Source: Pseudomonadota bacterium | GTDB lineage: Bacteria; Myxococcota_A; UBA796; SXON01 | Assembly (NCBI GenBank): GCA_005776735.1 | Contig: SXOM01000608.1 | Coordinates: 1-23,397, forward strand | Direction: 5' to 3' | DNA: 23,397 nt | In this document: one piece after another, positions 1 to 7,704 of the stretch | Numbering within the stretch: the first letter of the stretch is position 1 | How the letters are laid out: every line of letters begins with the position of its first letter | The notes under the pieces: model-generated | Databases searched by the model: none | What the model saw: only the letters and a program-made list of their open reading frames with translations | What the model was told of the DNA's origin: nothing | Made by a program: the position numbers and the translations under genes

Positions 1-1394
1 ATCCAGCCCTCGATCTCGCGGACGACCTGGGCGGGCACACCGCCGGTCCGGTGGTGGAGCAGGTGGGCGCCGTCCTCGACCAGGTGCAGGAACGCATCCG
101 GGCCCGCGAACAGCGGACGGAGCGCGTCGGGGCCGAGCGCGACCAGGCGCTCGGCCGCGCCGGGGAAACGCCCGATCCGGATCACGCACCCGGCCCCCTC
201 GGCGGCCGCCCGTTCGACCAGCCGCCGCGACCACAGGTCGAGGGCGGAGGGGTCGTCGCACAACAGCACGGTGCCCGCGCGCAGGGCGGTGGCGAGTCGG
301 TCGTAGGCGCGCGACAGGGCGCCGGCGTCGGCGCCGACGGGTCCCAGGACCGCCGTGAAGGCCGCGAGCGCGAGGTCGCCCGCGGGGCGGAGGGTCACCA
401 CCGGCGTGCCGACCGCGCGCAGGTGGGCGGCCAGCTCCTCGAGCAGGCGGGAGGCGCCCATGCCGGGCACGGTGTCGACCTCGATTGCCGCGCCGCGCCG
501 GGCGGCGGCGCCCAGGCGCGCGAGGAGCGCTTCGCGCCCGACGAAGGGGACCACCACCCGCGGCGGCAACGCTTCGCCGAGGACCAGGGCCAGGGCCTCG
601 GCGACGGTGCGCGCGGAGTCGGGACGCCGGGTCGGCTCGGCCTGCAAGAGGCGCTGCACGAGCTCGTCGAGCGCGTCGGGCACCCCGTCGATGCGGGGCC
701 ACGAACGGGTGCGCGCGCCGCCGTGCAGCAGCGCACGAACGGCGCTCCCGTCGTCGAAGTCGCTGCGCCCGCTGAGCGCTTCGTGGAGCATCACGCCAAC
801 CGCGTACAGGTCGCTCTTGGCGTCGGCCACCTGCCCCCGGAGCTGCTCGGGTGCGAGGTAGCGCAGGGTGCCGACGATGCCGCCGTCCTCGGTGACCGTC
901 TCGGCGAGGTCTTCGCCGCGTGCGAGCCCGAAGTCGAGGAGCACCACGCGGCCGTTCGCGTCGACGTTGACGTTTCCCGGCTTCAGGTCGCGGTGCACCA
1001 CCCGCAGGGTGTGGACGCGGGCCAGGGTCTCGCACATCGCGAGCGCCCGGCGGACGACCAGCCGCCAGTCCCCCTCGACGCCGGGCCCGGGGAAGGGGGC
1101 GCCCTCCAAGAGCTCCATGACGATGTACGGCTCGCCGTGCACCTCGCCGGTGTCGATGAGGCGCACCACGCCCGGAATCTGCAGGCGGCGGAGCGCGGCG
1201 ATCTCGCGGCGGACGCGCGCGAGGTGGGCGGTGCTGTACACGGGGATCTGCTTGAGGGCGACCCGCTCGCCGGTGTCGGTGTCCACCGCGCGCCACACGC
1301 GGCCGGCGCCGCCGACGCCGCACACCGTGAGCAGCTCGAAGCGCTGGTCGTGGAGGGGCGGGCGCGCGGTCGGTGGGTCGTCGCCTTCGTTCAC
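1..1394 (-). CDS. Ser/Thr protein kinase with C-terminal AAA-like region (partial, C-terminus off window)
   Basis: This gene encodes a eukaryote-like Ser/Thr kinase, of which 464 residues are visible. The kinase domain spans about residues 19-275. It has a glycine-rich loop (GVGGAG, 26-31), the ATP lysine K48 in VALKQ, helix-C E64, HRDLKPGN with catalytic D136 and N141, DFG at 154-156 and an APE-like APEQL, so all key catalytic residues are present. After it comes a region resembling AAA_16/STAND-type ATPases: PFVGREALLARL, then a P-loop-like TVPGMGASRLLEEL (about 308-321) and a Walker-B-like VLLCDDP. The P-loop has Ala314 where the catalytic Lys is expected. The GTG start at 1394-1392 overlaps the TGA of the upstream peptidase gene (GTGA), which suggests translational coupling. 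No alternative start lies before the glycine loop. The target and the true C-terminus are unknown. The kinase call is secure; the ATPase-like call is moderate. Confidence 0.93.
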   Translation of the reverse strand, partial: MNEGDDPPTARPPLHDQRFELLTVCGVGGAGRVWRAVDTDTGERVALKQIPVYSTAHLARVRREIAALRRLQIPGVVRLIDTGEVHGEPYIVMELLEGAPFPGPGVEGDWRLVVRRALAMCETLARVHTLRVVHRDLKPGNVNVDANGRVVLLDFGLARGEDLAETVTEDGGIVGTLRYLAPEQLRGQVADAKSDLYAVGVMLHEALSGRSDFDDGSAVRALLHGGARTRSWPRIDGVPDALDELVQRLLQAEPTRRPDSARTVAEALALVLGEALPPRVVVPFVGREALLARLGAAARRGAAIEVDTVPGMGASRLLEELAAHLRAVGTPVVTLRPAGDLALAAFTAVLGPVGADAGALSRAYDRLATALRAGTVLLCDDPSALDLWSRRLVERAAAEGAGCVIRIGRFPGAAERLVALGPDALRPLFAGPDAFLHLVEDGAHLLHHRTGGVPAQVVREIEGW

Positions 1395-3886
1395 GGTGTG
1401 CCGATCCAGGCGACGGAGCCCTGGGGGATGCCGTCGTAGTACACCGAGTACCGCAGCATGAGCGAGCGCGCGGAGGCGCGCCAACCCACGGTGGCGCCGG
1501 GGGCCGGCGCGGCGAGGCTGACCGTCTGTCCGGGCGCGAGCACGAACCGCTTCACCGGGCCCCCGTGCAGGGCGGTCAGTCCGCGATGATGGACCCCGCC
1601 GTACCCGAGGCTGGGGACGACCACGACCTCGACCGGTTGGGCGCGGGGGTTGAGCAGCTCGGCCGGCGGCAGCGCGGGCAGGAGCAGGCTCGCGGCGGGG
1701 AACTTCACCGGCGGGACGAACTTGAACATCCACGTCTGGCGCAAGATGACGTTGTTGTCGTGGGGCACCAGCCGCTCCACGCCGACCGGCTGCGTGGCGC
1801 CGAAGTGCTGGGTGTTCGCACGGTCGGACGGGTTGTCGACCACGCCGAGGTACGCGTAGAACGTGCTCGCCTTGGGCACCCAGGCGAACGGGCCGACGAC
1901 GACGTCGGCTGCGCCGGGCACCAGCGCCGGGTGCGACTTGACCCCGACCGGGTGGAAGTCGGTCGGCCATTGGGTGCCGAACGCCGCCTTCCGTACGTAG
2001 GTCGTGACCGTGCCGGCCGGCGAGGTGGTCGAGCCGCGGTTGCGCAGCCGCACGTACAGGTAGTTGGGCACGCCCGCGACGGGCGCCTGGGTGGTGAGCA
2101 GGCCGTCCGCGGCGTTGCGGTTCCAGATGGCGGTGTCGTGGCTCCAGCTCGAGGTGTACGGGTAGGCGCCGTCGCGCGCGTCGGGGAAGTACACGTCGAC
2201 CGTCGGCGGGTGACCCTCGACCTCGTACGGCGTGGCCATGCTCAGCGGCGATTGGTACGCGCCCTGCTTCTCGAAGGCCCAGCGGATCACCTTGTTGTAG
2301 GCCCCGCCCGTCCACCCCTGCGTGGTCCAGTCGTCCAGGTCCGCGACCTGCATCGTGTCGGCGAAGGCCTGGGCATGGTCCGGGCGCGTACCCGGCGTGA
2401 GCTTGGCGATGGCCTGGAGCGTGAGCCACGCCGTCGTGCGCGCGGCGAGCTTGCGCGCAGCGCTGTTCGCGTCGCCGCCCAACGCCCGGTACAGGCGGAA
2501 CAGCGTGCTCGACGCCTTCTGCTCCTGGCCGTAGTCGCCGTGCTTGGTGGCCCCGTTGATCCACTTGCCGTCGCCCCACCCCCACGCGTTCCCCAAGGAA
2601 GGGGCGCGGTCGTGGCGTCGTGCGCCGGGGTTGGTGTCGAAGTCGCTCGGCGACGGCGCGGGAAAGCTGAACGGGAACGTCTGGAAGTCGGTGTGGACCG
2701 GCCACTCCGCGTCGGCGTAGATCACCGCGAACGCGTCGCCGAAGCTGTGGGTGAAGAAGTTGGTGTAGAGCGGGCGATGGTCGGCGATGTGGTTGTAGAG
2801 CACCACGTGGCCGAAGACCTCGTGGTAGGCGATCCGCCGATCGACCGCTTCGGACAGGCCGACCGTGGGCCCGAACTCGACCGCCTTCGCCGAGTTGTAC
2901 CCGGCGCCCCACGGGGTCGTGGTGGCGCCCGCCGACACGGACACCTCCAGCGGCCCGGCCTGGTTGGGCAGGTACGCGGCCACGCCGAAGCCGAGGTCGT
3001 CGAGCTGGGAGAGCGCGTGATCGACGTGCCAGAAGGCGTGGACGGCGGCGCCCTCGGCGGTGGCCACCCCGTATGCCCAGGTGTCGGGCGGGGTGCTCGG
3101 CCCGGGCGCCCCCTTCACCGCGACCCGCGCGTTGGCGAGGTCGCCGGTGGTCGGCACGCCGGTCACCAGGCCCGTGAGCGCATCCAACGTGGAGGCGGTG
3201 GCGGTCTTGGTCAGGCCGGCCCCGGTGGTGGCTGGGTCCCAGTTCCACACCTTCAGGTCGGCGACCCCCGCGGCGATCGCGTGGTCCGCGTACAGCACGA
3301 GGTCCTGCGCACGGACGCGGACACGGCGGTACCCCGACCCCGGCTCGAGCAGGTGCACGTCGATGCACACGGCGCGGCCGAGGTTCTCGCCGCTCGGCAA
3401 CGCGGACCGCGCGACCCCCACCGTCGCGCCGAGCACGTCGCCGCCGGGCGCGAGCGCGACACCGGCCGCGGCGAGCGTTCCCGCGGGATCGGCCATGCGT
3501 GCCGCGATGAGCTCGGGGTCGACGAGGGGGGCCGTCGCTTCGGCGCTGCGCCCGTCCCGCACGCCCATGCCGTGCACTTCGTTGCCGCGGACGCGCAGCC
3601 ACACCACGAGGTCCTCGTCGTGGCGCGGGAGGCCCTGCTCCCGCCACTCGAAGACCACCGTGACGCCGGTGAAGTAGGTCTTGACCTCCCGATGGCGCAG
3701 GCACAGGCCGGCGCCGGGGTCGTGGCCGCCCTCGGCGGCAGTGGCGGCGCCGGGCAGCGCCCCCGCGGGAAGTCCCAGCGTGCCCTCGAGCGTCGTGAGC
3801 CACGCGAGCGCCGCCTCGACCGGCGCGCACGCCTCGAGCGGGACGGGCGCGGCGGGGGTGTAGGCCGGCGTGGGCGGGGTGAGCAT
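1391..3886 (-). CDS. Putative gluzincin-like metallopeptidase with HExxxH motif and C-terminal beta-sandwich
   Basis: This is an 831-aa protein with no signal peptide that I can see (the N-terminus is Pro/Ala-rich). The central part carries YHEVFGHVVLYNH with H355, E356 and H360, followed by FTHSFGDAFAVIYAD (about 378-392). This pairing resembles bacterial zinc-peptidase-like proteins that have HEFGHAxL followed by AHSxGD. Here, however, one extra residue separates the histidines (HExxxH instead of HExxH), a spacing known from dipeptidyl peptidase III (M49, HELLGH). A downstream segment (about 555-670: VDVYFPDARDG, DTAIWNRN, YLYVRLRNRGS) looks like a CARDB-type beta-sandwich. The substrate is unknown. 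It starts at ATG 3886 with a GGGGAGGA ribosome site just upstream, 26 nt after serC, and its stop overlaps the kinase start, so it probably belongs to the serA-serC-peptidase-kinase run. The gene is certain; catalytic activity is inferred. Confidence 0.8.
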   Translation of the reverse strand: MLTPPTPAYTPAAPVPLEACAPVEAALAWLTTLEGTLGLPAGALPGAATAAEGGHDPGAGLCLRHREVKTYFTGVTVVFEWREQGLPRHDEDLVVWLRVRGNEVHGMGVRDGRSAEATAPLVDPELIAARMADPAGTLAAAGVALAPGGDVLGATVGVARSALPSGENLGRAVCIDVHLLEPGSGYRRVRVRAQDLVLYADHAIAAGVADLKVWNWDPATTGAGLTKTATASTLDALTGLVTGVPTTGDLANARVAVKGAPGPSTPPDTWAYGVATAEGAAVHAFWHVDHALSQLDDLGFGVAAYLPNQAGPLEVSVSAGATTTPWGAGYNSAKAVEFGPTVGLSEAVDRRIAYHEVFGHVVLYNHIADHRPLYTNFFTHSFGDAFAVIYADAEWPVHTDFQTFPFSFPAPSPSDFDTNPGARRHDRAPSLGNAWGWGDGKWINGATKHGDYGQEQKASSTLFRLYRALGGDANSAARKLAARTTAWLTLQAIAKLTPGTRPDHAQAFADTMQVADLDDWTTQGWTGGAYNKVIRWAFEKQGAYQSPLSMATPYEVEGHPPTVDVYFPDARDGAYPYTSSWSHDTAIWNRNAADGLLTTQAPVAGVPNYLYVRLRNRGSTTSPAGTVTTYVRKAAFGTQWPTDFHPVGVKSHPALVPGAADVVVGPFAWVPKASTFYAYLGVVDNPSDRANTQHFGATQPVGVERLVPHDNNVILRQTWMFKFVPPVKFPAASLLLPALPPAELLNPRAQPVEVVVVPSLGYGGVHHRGLTALHGGPVKRFVLAPGQTVSLAAPAPGATVGWRASARSLMLRYSVYYDGIPQGSVAWIGTP

Positions 3887-3912
3887 GAATCCTCCCCGCG
3901 CAAGCTATCGCC

Positions 3913-4995
3913 TCAGCCGTTCTTGCGTTCGAACTCCTGCATGAACGCCACGAGCGCGTCGACGCTGTCCTGCCCGAGCGCGTTGTAGAGGCTCGCCCGG
4001 ATGCCGCCCACCGACCGGTGCCCCTTGAGACCGTCCAGCGTGGCGGCCTTGGCCTCCTTCACGAACTTCTCCTCCAGCGCTTCGTCCGGCAGGCGCCAGG
4101 TGACGTTCATCACGCTGCGGCTCTGGACCTCGGCGTGCGGCCGCCAGAAGCCGGTGCGGTCGAGCTCGCCGTAGAGCGTGCCCGCCTTCTGGCGGTTGCG
4201 CGCGATCGCGCCCTCGAGGCCGCCGTTGGCCTCCATCCACGCGAAGACCCGGTCGATGACGTAGATGCCCACACAGTTGGGCGTGTTGTACATCGAGCCG
4301 TCCTTGGCGTGGACCTTGTAGTCCAACATCGCTGGGAGCCCATCCGGCACCCGCGACATCGCCCACGGCGAGAGGATGACCACCGTGACCCCGCTCGGCC
4401 CCAGGTTCTTCTGCGCGCCGGCGTACACGAGGTCGTGCGCCGCGATGTCGACCGGGACGCCCGCGATGTCGGAGCTGAGGTCGGCCACGAGGGGGTGGCC
4501 CTGGGCGTCGGGCCGATGGTGGTACTCGGTGCCGTAGATGGTGTTGTTGCTGGTGTAGTGCAGGTACACCGCCCCGTCGCGGACGGTGTACTCGCCGTTC
4601 TGGGGCACCCGCTTGAAGTGGTTCGGCGCGTCGTCCCAGATGGCCTTGGCGTCCCCGATGCGCTTGGCCTCCTTGATCGCCTTCTGCGCCCACGTGCCCG
4701 TGACGAGGTAGTCGGCCTGCTCGCCGGGCCGCAGCAGGTTGAGCGCGGTCATGTAGAACTGGAGCGAAGCGCCGCCCTGCAGGAACAGGACGGTGTAGTC
4801 GTCGGGCACACCCAGCACCCGCCGCGTGCGGGCCACCGCACCGTCGACGACCGCCTGGTAGGTCTTGCTGCGGTGGCTGATCTCCATCAGGCCGATGCCG
4901 GAGCCGTTCAGATCGAGCAGGTTGTCGCGGAGCTCCTCGACCACCGACACGGGGAGCACGGCGGGGCCGGCGGAGAAGTTGTGCAGACGGGCCAT
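3913..4995 (-). CDS. serC: Phosphoserine aminotransferase
   Basis: This 360-aa class-V aminotransferase converts 3-phosphohydroxypyruvate and glutamate to O-phosphoserine, the second step of serine synthesis; the enzyme family can also act in pyridoxal phosphate synthesis. Family hallmarks are the start NFSAGPAVLP, GLMEISHRSK, FLQGGASLQF (PLP phosphate contact), HYTSNNTIYGTEY, VADLSSDI, and the Schiff-base lysine K196 in GAQKNLGPSGV, very near the K198 of the E. coli enzyme. The C-terminus has GHRSVGGIRASLYNAL with the substrate-binding arginine. The length matches the family. The ATG start lies 3 nt after the serA stop, so it is co-transcribed with serA and both enzymes of the branch are made together. 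No oddities were seen. Confidence 0.97.
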   Translation of the reverse strand: MARLHNFSAGPAVLPVSVVEELRDNLLDLNGSGIGLMEISHRSKTYQAVVDGAVARTRRVLGVPDDYTVLFLQGGASLQFYMTALNLLRPGEQADYLVTGTWAQKAIKEAKRIGDAKAIWDDAPNHFKRVPQNGEYTVRDGAVYLHYTSNNTIYGTEYHHRPDAQGHPLVADLSSDIAGVPVDIAAHDLVYAGAQKNLGPSGVTVVILSPWAMSRVPDGLPAMLDYKVHAKDGSMYNTPNCVGIYVIDRVFAWMEANGGLEGAIARNRQKAGTLYGELDRTGFWRPHAEVQSRSVMNVTWRLPDEALEEKFVKEAKAATLDGLKGHRSVGGIRASLYNALGQDSVDALVAFMQEFERKNG

Positions 4996-4998
4996 GGG

Positions 4999-6207
4999 CT
5001 ACTCCGTGAGCGCGACGCAGGACGCCGCGAAGATGTGGGGGTCGGACTGGATGCGGGCGAGGGCGTCGGCAGGCACCGCCCCCTTCACGGCGATGCGCGC
5101 GATGGCCGCTTCGCCGCCGGAGAAGATGATGTTCTGCATGTCCTGCACGTTGAGGTGGGCTTCGCGCAGCACGCCGAGCACGTGCGCGAGCACCCCGACG
5201 CGGTCGGCGTGGCGGACGACCAGCAGGTGGTCGGCCGCGGTGCGCGCGGCGAGGTTGACACAGTTCGGGATCTGACCGCCGTCGCGGTACGCGCCGACGA
5301 TGCGGACACACTCGGCGCCCACCGCTTCTTCGGCTTCGTCGGTGCTCGCGCCGATGTGGTGGGTGCCGTACACCGCGGGGTGATCGCACAGCGGATGGGC
5401 GAACTCCGCCTGCGCGGCGGTGGGTTCGTCCGGGAACACGTCGAGGCCCACGCGGAGCTTCTTCTCGTCGATGGCGCGCGCCAGGGCCGCGTGGTCGACC
5501 ACCTCGGCCCGCGCAGTGTTCACGAAAATGGCACCGGACCGCATCGCCGCGAAGACGCTCTCGCCGATGCGCCCGCGCGTCTCCTTCGCCAGGGCGAGGT
5601 GCACGCTCACCACGTCGGCGCCCGCGACGGCCGCTTCCGGCGAGGCGGCGCGGGCCACACCGAGGGCGGCGGCCGCTGCGTCGGTGAGGCTGCGGCTCCA
5701 CGCCACCCCCTGCATGCCGAGCGCCTGTGCGCGCCGAATGAACTCCTGGCCGATCTGGCCGACGCCGAGCACCGCCACCCGGCGGCCGTTGAGCCCGCGC
5801 GCGGCGCCGAAGGTCTTCTTGTCCCACCGGTGGGCGCGCAGCGCGGCCACGTTGTCGGGAATCCGCCGGTCGCACGCGATCAACAGCCCGATGGCGAGCT
5901 CGGCCACTGCGATGGCGTTCTTGCCCGGACAGTTCGCGACATACACCCCGCGCGCCGACGCGGTGGCCAGGTCGATGGTGTTGACCCCCGCCCCCGCGCG
6001 GATGACCAACGACAACGACCGGCCGGCGCCGATGTCGGCGGCGGTGACCTTGGTGCTGCGGACGATGAGCACCTCCGGGTCGAGCTCGGCGATGCGCGCG
6101 GTGAGCGCCGCCTCCTTCGCGGTCGTGTCGATCGTCACGCTCCCGCCGAGGTCCTGGAGGCGTCCGGCGACGAAGGGGGCGAGCTTGTCCGCGATCAGGA
6201 TGCGCAC
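4999..6207 (-). CDS. serA: D-3-phosphoglycerate dehydrogenase
   Basis: This 402-aa NAD-dependent dehydrogenase oxidises 3-phosphoglycerate to 3-phosphohydroxypyruvate, the committed step of serine synthesis. Visible features are the substrate-domain motif RAGAGVNTID, the Rossmann signature GVGQIGQ (148-154), catalytic R233 in NTARAEVVD, E261 in DVFPDEP and H284 in THHIGAST. A C-terminal ACT domain follows (about 326-400, starting near HLLVVRHADRVGVLAHVL), which in relatives binds serine for feedback control. At 402 aa it is the short, E. coli-like form, without the intervening domain of long SerA proteins. The GTG start at 6207 is preceded by GGAGG at 7-nt spacing. It is the first gene of the serA-serC-peptidase-kinase run. 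A paralogous 2-hydroxyacid dehydrogenase is possible in principle, but the ACT domain and the serC neighbour make SerA very likely. Confidence 0.95.
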   Translation of the reverse strand: MRILIADKLAPFVAGRLQDLGGSVTIDTTAKEAALTARIAELDPEVLIVRSTKVTAADIGAGRSLSLVIRAGAGVNTIDLATASARGVYVANCPGKNAIAVAELAIGLLIACDRRIPDNVAALRAHRWDKKTFGAARGLNGRRVAVLGVGQIGQEFIRRAQALGMQGVAWSRSLTDAAAAALGVARAASPEAAVAGADVVSVHLALAKETRGRIGESVFAAMRSGAIFVNTARAEVVDHAALARAIDEKKLRVGLDVFPDEPTAAQAEFAHPLCDHPAVYGTHHIGASTDEAEEAVGAECVRIVGAYRDGGQIPNCVNLAARTAADHLLVVRHADRVGVLAHVLGVLREAHLNVQDMQNIIFSGGEAAIARIAVKGAVPADALARIQSDPHIFAASCVALTE

Positions 6208-6456
6208 GGGGGGTCCTCCGGGTGCGGGAAGGGAGCGGCAACGTATCCGGGGCGCCGGCCCGCTGCGCCACCCCCGCCGAGACCTACCAATTCCGCCTAC
6301 GATCGCGTCGTCAGCGCGCTTTGCGCGACATGCGGGCGCATCCGAGGCGTGGTATTCTCGCCGTCAGTGGAAGTACGTACCGCCGAAAAAGCGAAGTCCA
6401 AGGCCGCGGGAGCGGAGGGTGACAACCCCGATGCGGCCGGGGTAGAAGCCGCGGAG
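6208..6456. promoter_or_regulatory. Divergent intergenic region between serA and the EAL gene
   Basis: This 249-nt gap separates serA (leftward) from the REC-EAL gene (rightward), so promoters for both must lie here. It is visibly less G/C-extreme in its right half. On the plus strand TATTCT at 6353-6358 resembles a -10 box, but no well-spaced -35 is obvious. A short hairpin (GTC-A-GCGC / GCGC-GAC) lies at about 6311-6330 and the palindrome GTACGTAC at 6373-6380. No gene was recognised, although in-frame GTG codons at 6349 and 6367 could extend the EAL protein upstream. Confidence 0.4.
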
Positions 6457-7581
6457 ATGGCCCACGTCGTGCTCGCGGACGGTGACGAGTCCATGCGCCG
6501 CAGCGTGGCGCGCATCCTGCGCGCCGCGGGTCACGTGGTCGACGCGGTCGCGCTCGGCGCCGAGGCGCTCGATCGCCTGGCGGCCCACCGGGTCGACGTG
6601 CTGGTGGTGTCCGACGAGCTCGGCACCGCCGAGGCGCTCGAGCTCCTCGCCCGCGCGCGCCACGGCCACCCGAGCGTGATGCGGGTGCTCCTCCACGCGC
6701 CGACGATGGTCGAAGGCCCCCGGGCGGTCGCCGCGGGCCTCGCGCATCGTGCGCTGCGCCGTCCGTTCCAGGCCGAGCAGCTCGAGGCCGAAATCCGCAG
6801 CCTCGAGGAGACCGTGGCGCACGTCCGCCACGCGGTGAGCCTCGCCGGCGACGTCGAAGCGCACGGCCGGCTCTTCCAGGAGTGTGTCGACGGCGAGCTC
6901 CTCTCCTTGGCCATCCAGCCCATCGTGCGCGTGGGCTCGCGCACGCCGGTCGCGGCCGAGCTCCTCCTCCGGTCCACCCACGCCGAGCTGGCGGGGCCGC
7001 TCTCGGTGCTCGACGCGGTGGAGCGCTGCCACCGGGTGCTCGACCTCGGCGCGGTGGTGAACCGGCTCGCGGCGCGCTGGATGGAGCGCCTCCCCGCCGG
7101 GCTGAGCGTGTTCGTCAACACCCACCCCGCCCAGTTCGCCGACCGCCACGCGGTCGAGAGCTTCGCCGCGATCGAGCCCTGGGCCGACCGCGTGGTGCTC
7201 GAAATCACCGAGCGGGCGCCGATCGTCGACTTCGAAGGTGCAGAAGCCGCGCTCCAAGAGCTCACACGGCGCGGCTTCCGCATCGCGGTGGACGACATCG
7301 GGAGCGGCTACAACAGCCTGTCGGTGCTCGCCGAGCTCAACCCGGCGTTCATCAAGGCGGACATGTCGATCGTCCGCAACGTGGACCGGGAACCGCGCAA
7401 GCAGCGCCTCCTGCAGTTGTTGGCCAACTTCGCGGGCGCCACGAGCGCCGAGCTCATCGCCGAGGGCGTCGAGACCGCCGAAGAGCTGGTCGCGGCCGAA
7501 CGGTGCGGTGCGCACTATCTCCAAGGTTATTTCCTCGGCCGGCCCACGCCGGAGTGGTCGCCCCTGGCCGTCGACGGGTAG
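6457..7581 (+). CDS. Response-regulator-like EAL domain c-di-GMP phosphodiesterase
   Basis: This is a 374-aa two-domain protein. Residues 1-125 fold like a receiver: acidic pocket D8/D10 and candidate phosphoacceptor D53. The conserved switch Thr/Ser is replaced by H80 and the invariant Lys by R102 (LRRPF in place of the usual KPF), and no MxP follows D53, so the receiver is degenerate. Residues about 145-372 form an EAL domain that hydrolyses cyclic di-GMP to pGpG. The signature is ELLLR (E168), with metal and catalytic residues N221 (FVNTHP), E249/E252 (EITER), D279/D280 (VDDIGSG), K300 (FIKADMS), E336 (AEGVET) and Q356 (LQGYFLGRP), so activity is expected. ATG 6457 was chosen because it begins directly at the receiver fold. 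In-frame GTGs at 6349 and 6367 would add a charged, low-complexity leader. It converges on the hybrid kinase gene. Confidence 0.9.
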   Translation: MAHVVLADGDESMRRSVARILRAAGHVVDAVALGAEALDRLAAHRVDVLVVSDELGTAEALELLARARHGHPSVMRVLLHAPTMVEGPRAVAAGLAHRALRRPFQAEQLEAEIRSLEETVAHVRHAVSLAGDVEAHGRLFQECVDGELLSLAIQPIVRVGSRTPVAAELLLRSTHAELAGPLSVLDAVERCHRVLDLGAVVNRLAARWMERLPAGLSVFVNTHPAQFADRHAVESFAAIEPWADRVVLEITERAPIVDFEGAEAALQELTRRGFRIAVDDIGSGYNSLSVLAELNPAFIKADMSIVRNVDREPRKQRLLQLLANFAGATSAELIAEGVETAEELVAAERCGAHYLQGYFLGRPTPEWSPLAVDG

Positions 7582-7582
7582 G

Positions 7583-7690
7583 GGCGGGGCGCCACGCCGC
7601 GACCGTCCCGAAGGCGGCAGGGTCCGGCGCGTGGCGCGGGGCGCGCGGCGGGGTCTCCGCGCTTCGGGACGGTCCCGGCGCGCCCCCCTG
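7583..7690. repeat. Palindromic intergenic element, copy 1 (possible bidirectional terminator)
   Basis: An imperfect inverted repeat has core arms GACCGTCCCGAAG (7601-7613) and CTTCGGGACGGTC (7662-7674). The pairing extends outward through GGGGCGCCACGCCGC on the left and CCGGCGCGCCCC on the right, giving terminal inverted repeats of roughly 30 nt around a G/C-rich, poorly conserved centre. A second copy with the same arms and almost the same arm spacing (74 versus 73 nt end to end) lies near 17069-17171. Copy 1 sits between the convergent EAL and histidine-kinase genes, where a strong hairpin could terminate transcription from both sides. It carries no coding capacity of its own. A REP-like or MITE-like dispersed element is the likely class. 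Confidence 0.7.
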
Positions 7691-7704
7691 AAGGGTCGCC
7701 CCCC

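Noticed and set aside
1373..3988. Long plus-strand open frame (871 codons) opposite the metallopeptidase
   Set aside because: It is rich in Arg/Gly/Val/His with no domain pattern and lies antisense to a gene with clear motifs and ribosome site. Such frames are expected from G/C-rich codon bias.
4018..6456. Upstream extension of the EAL reading frame
   Set aside because: It runs antisense through serC and serA and has no family pattern. The receiver fold starts at 6457.
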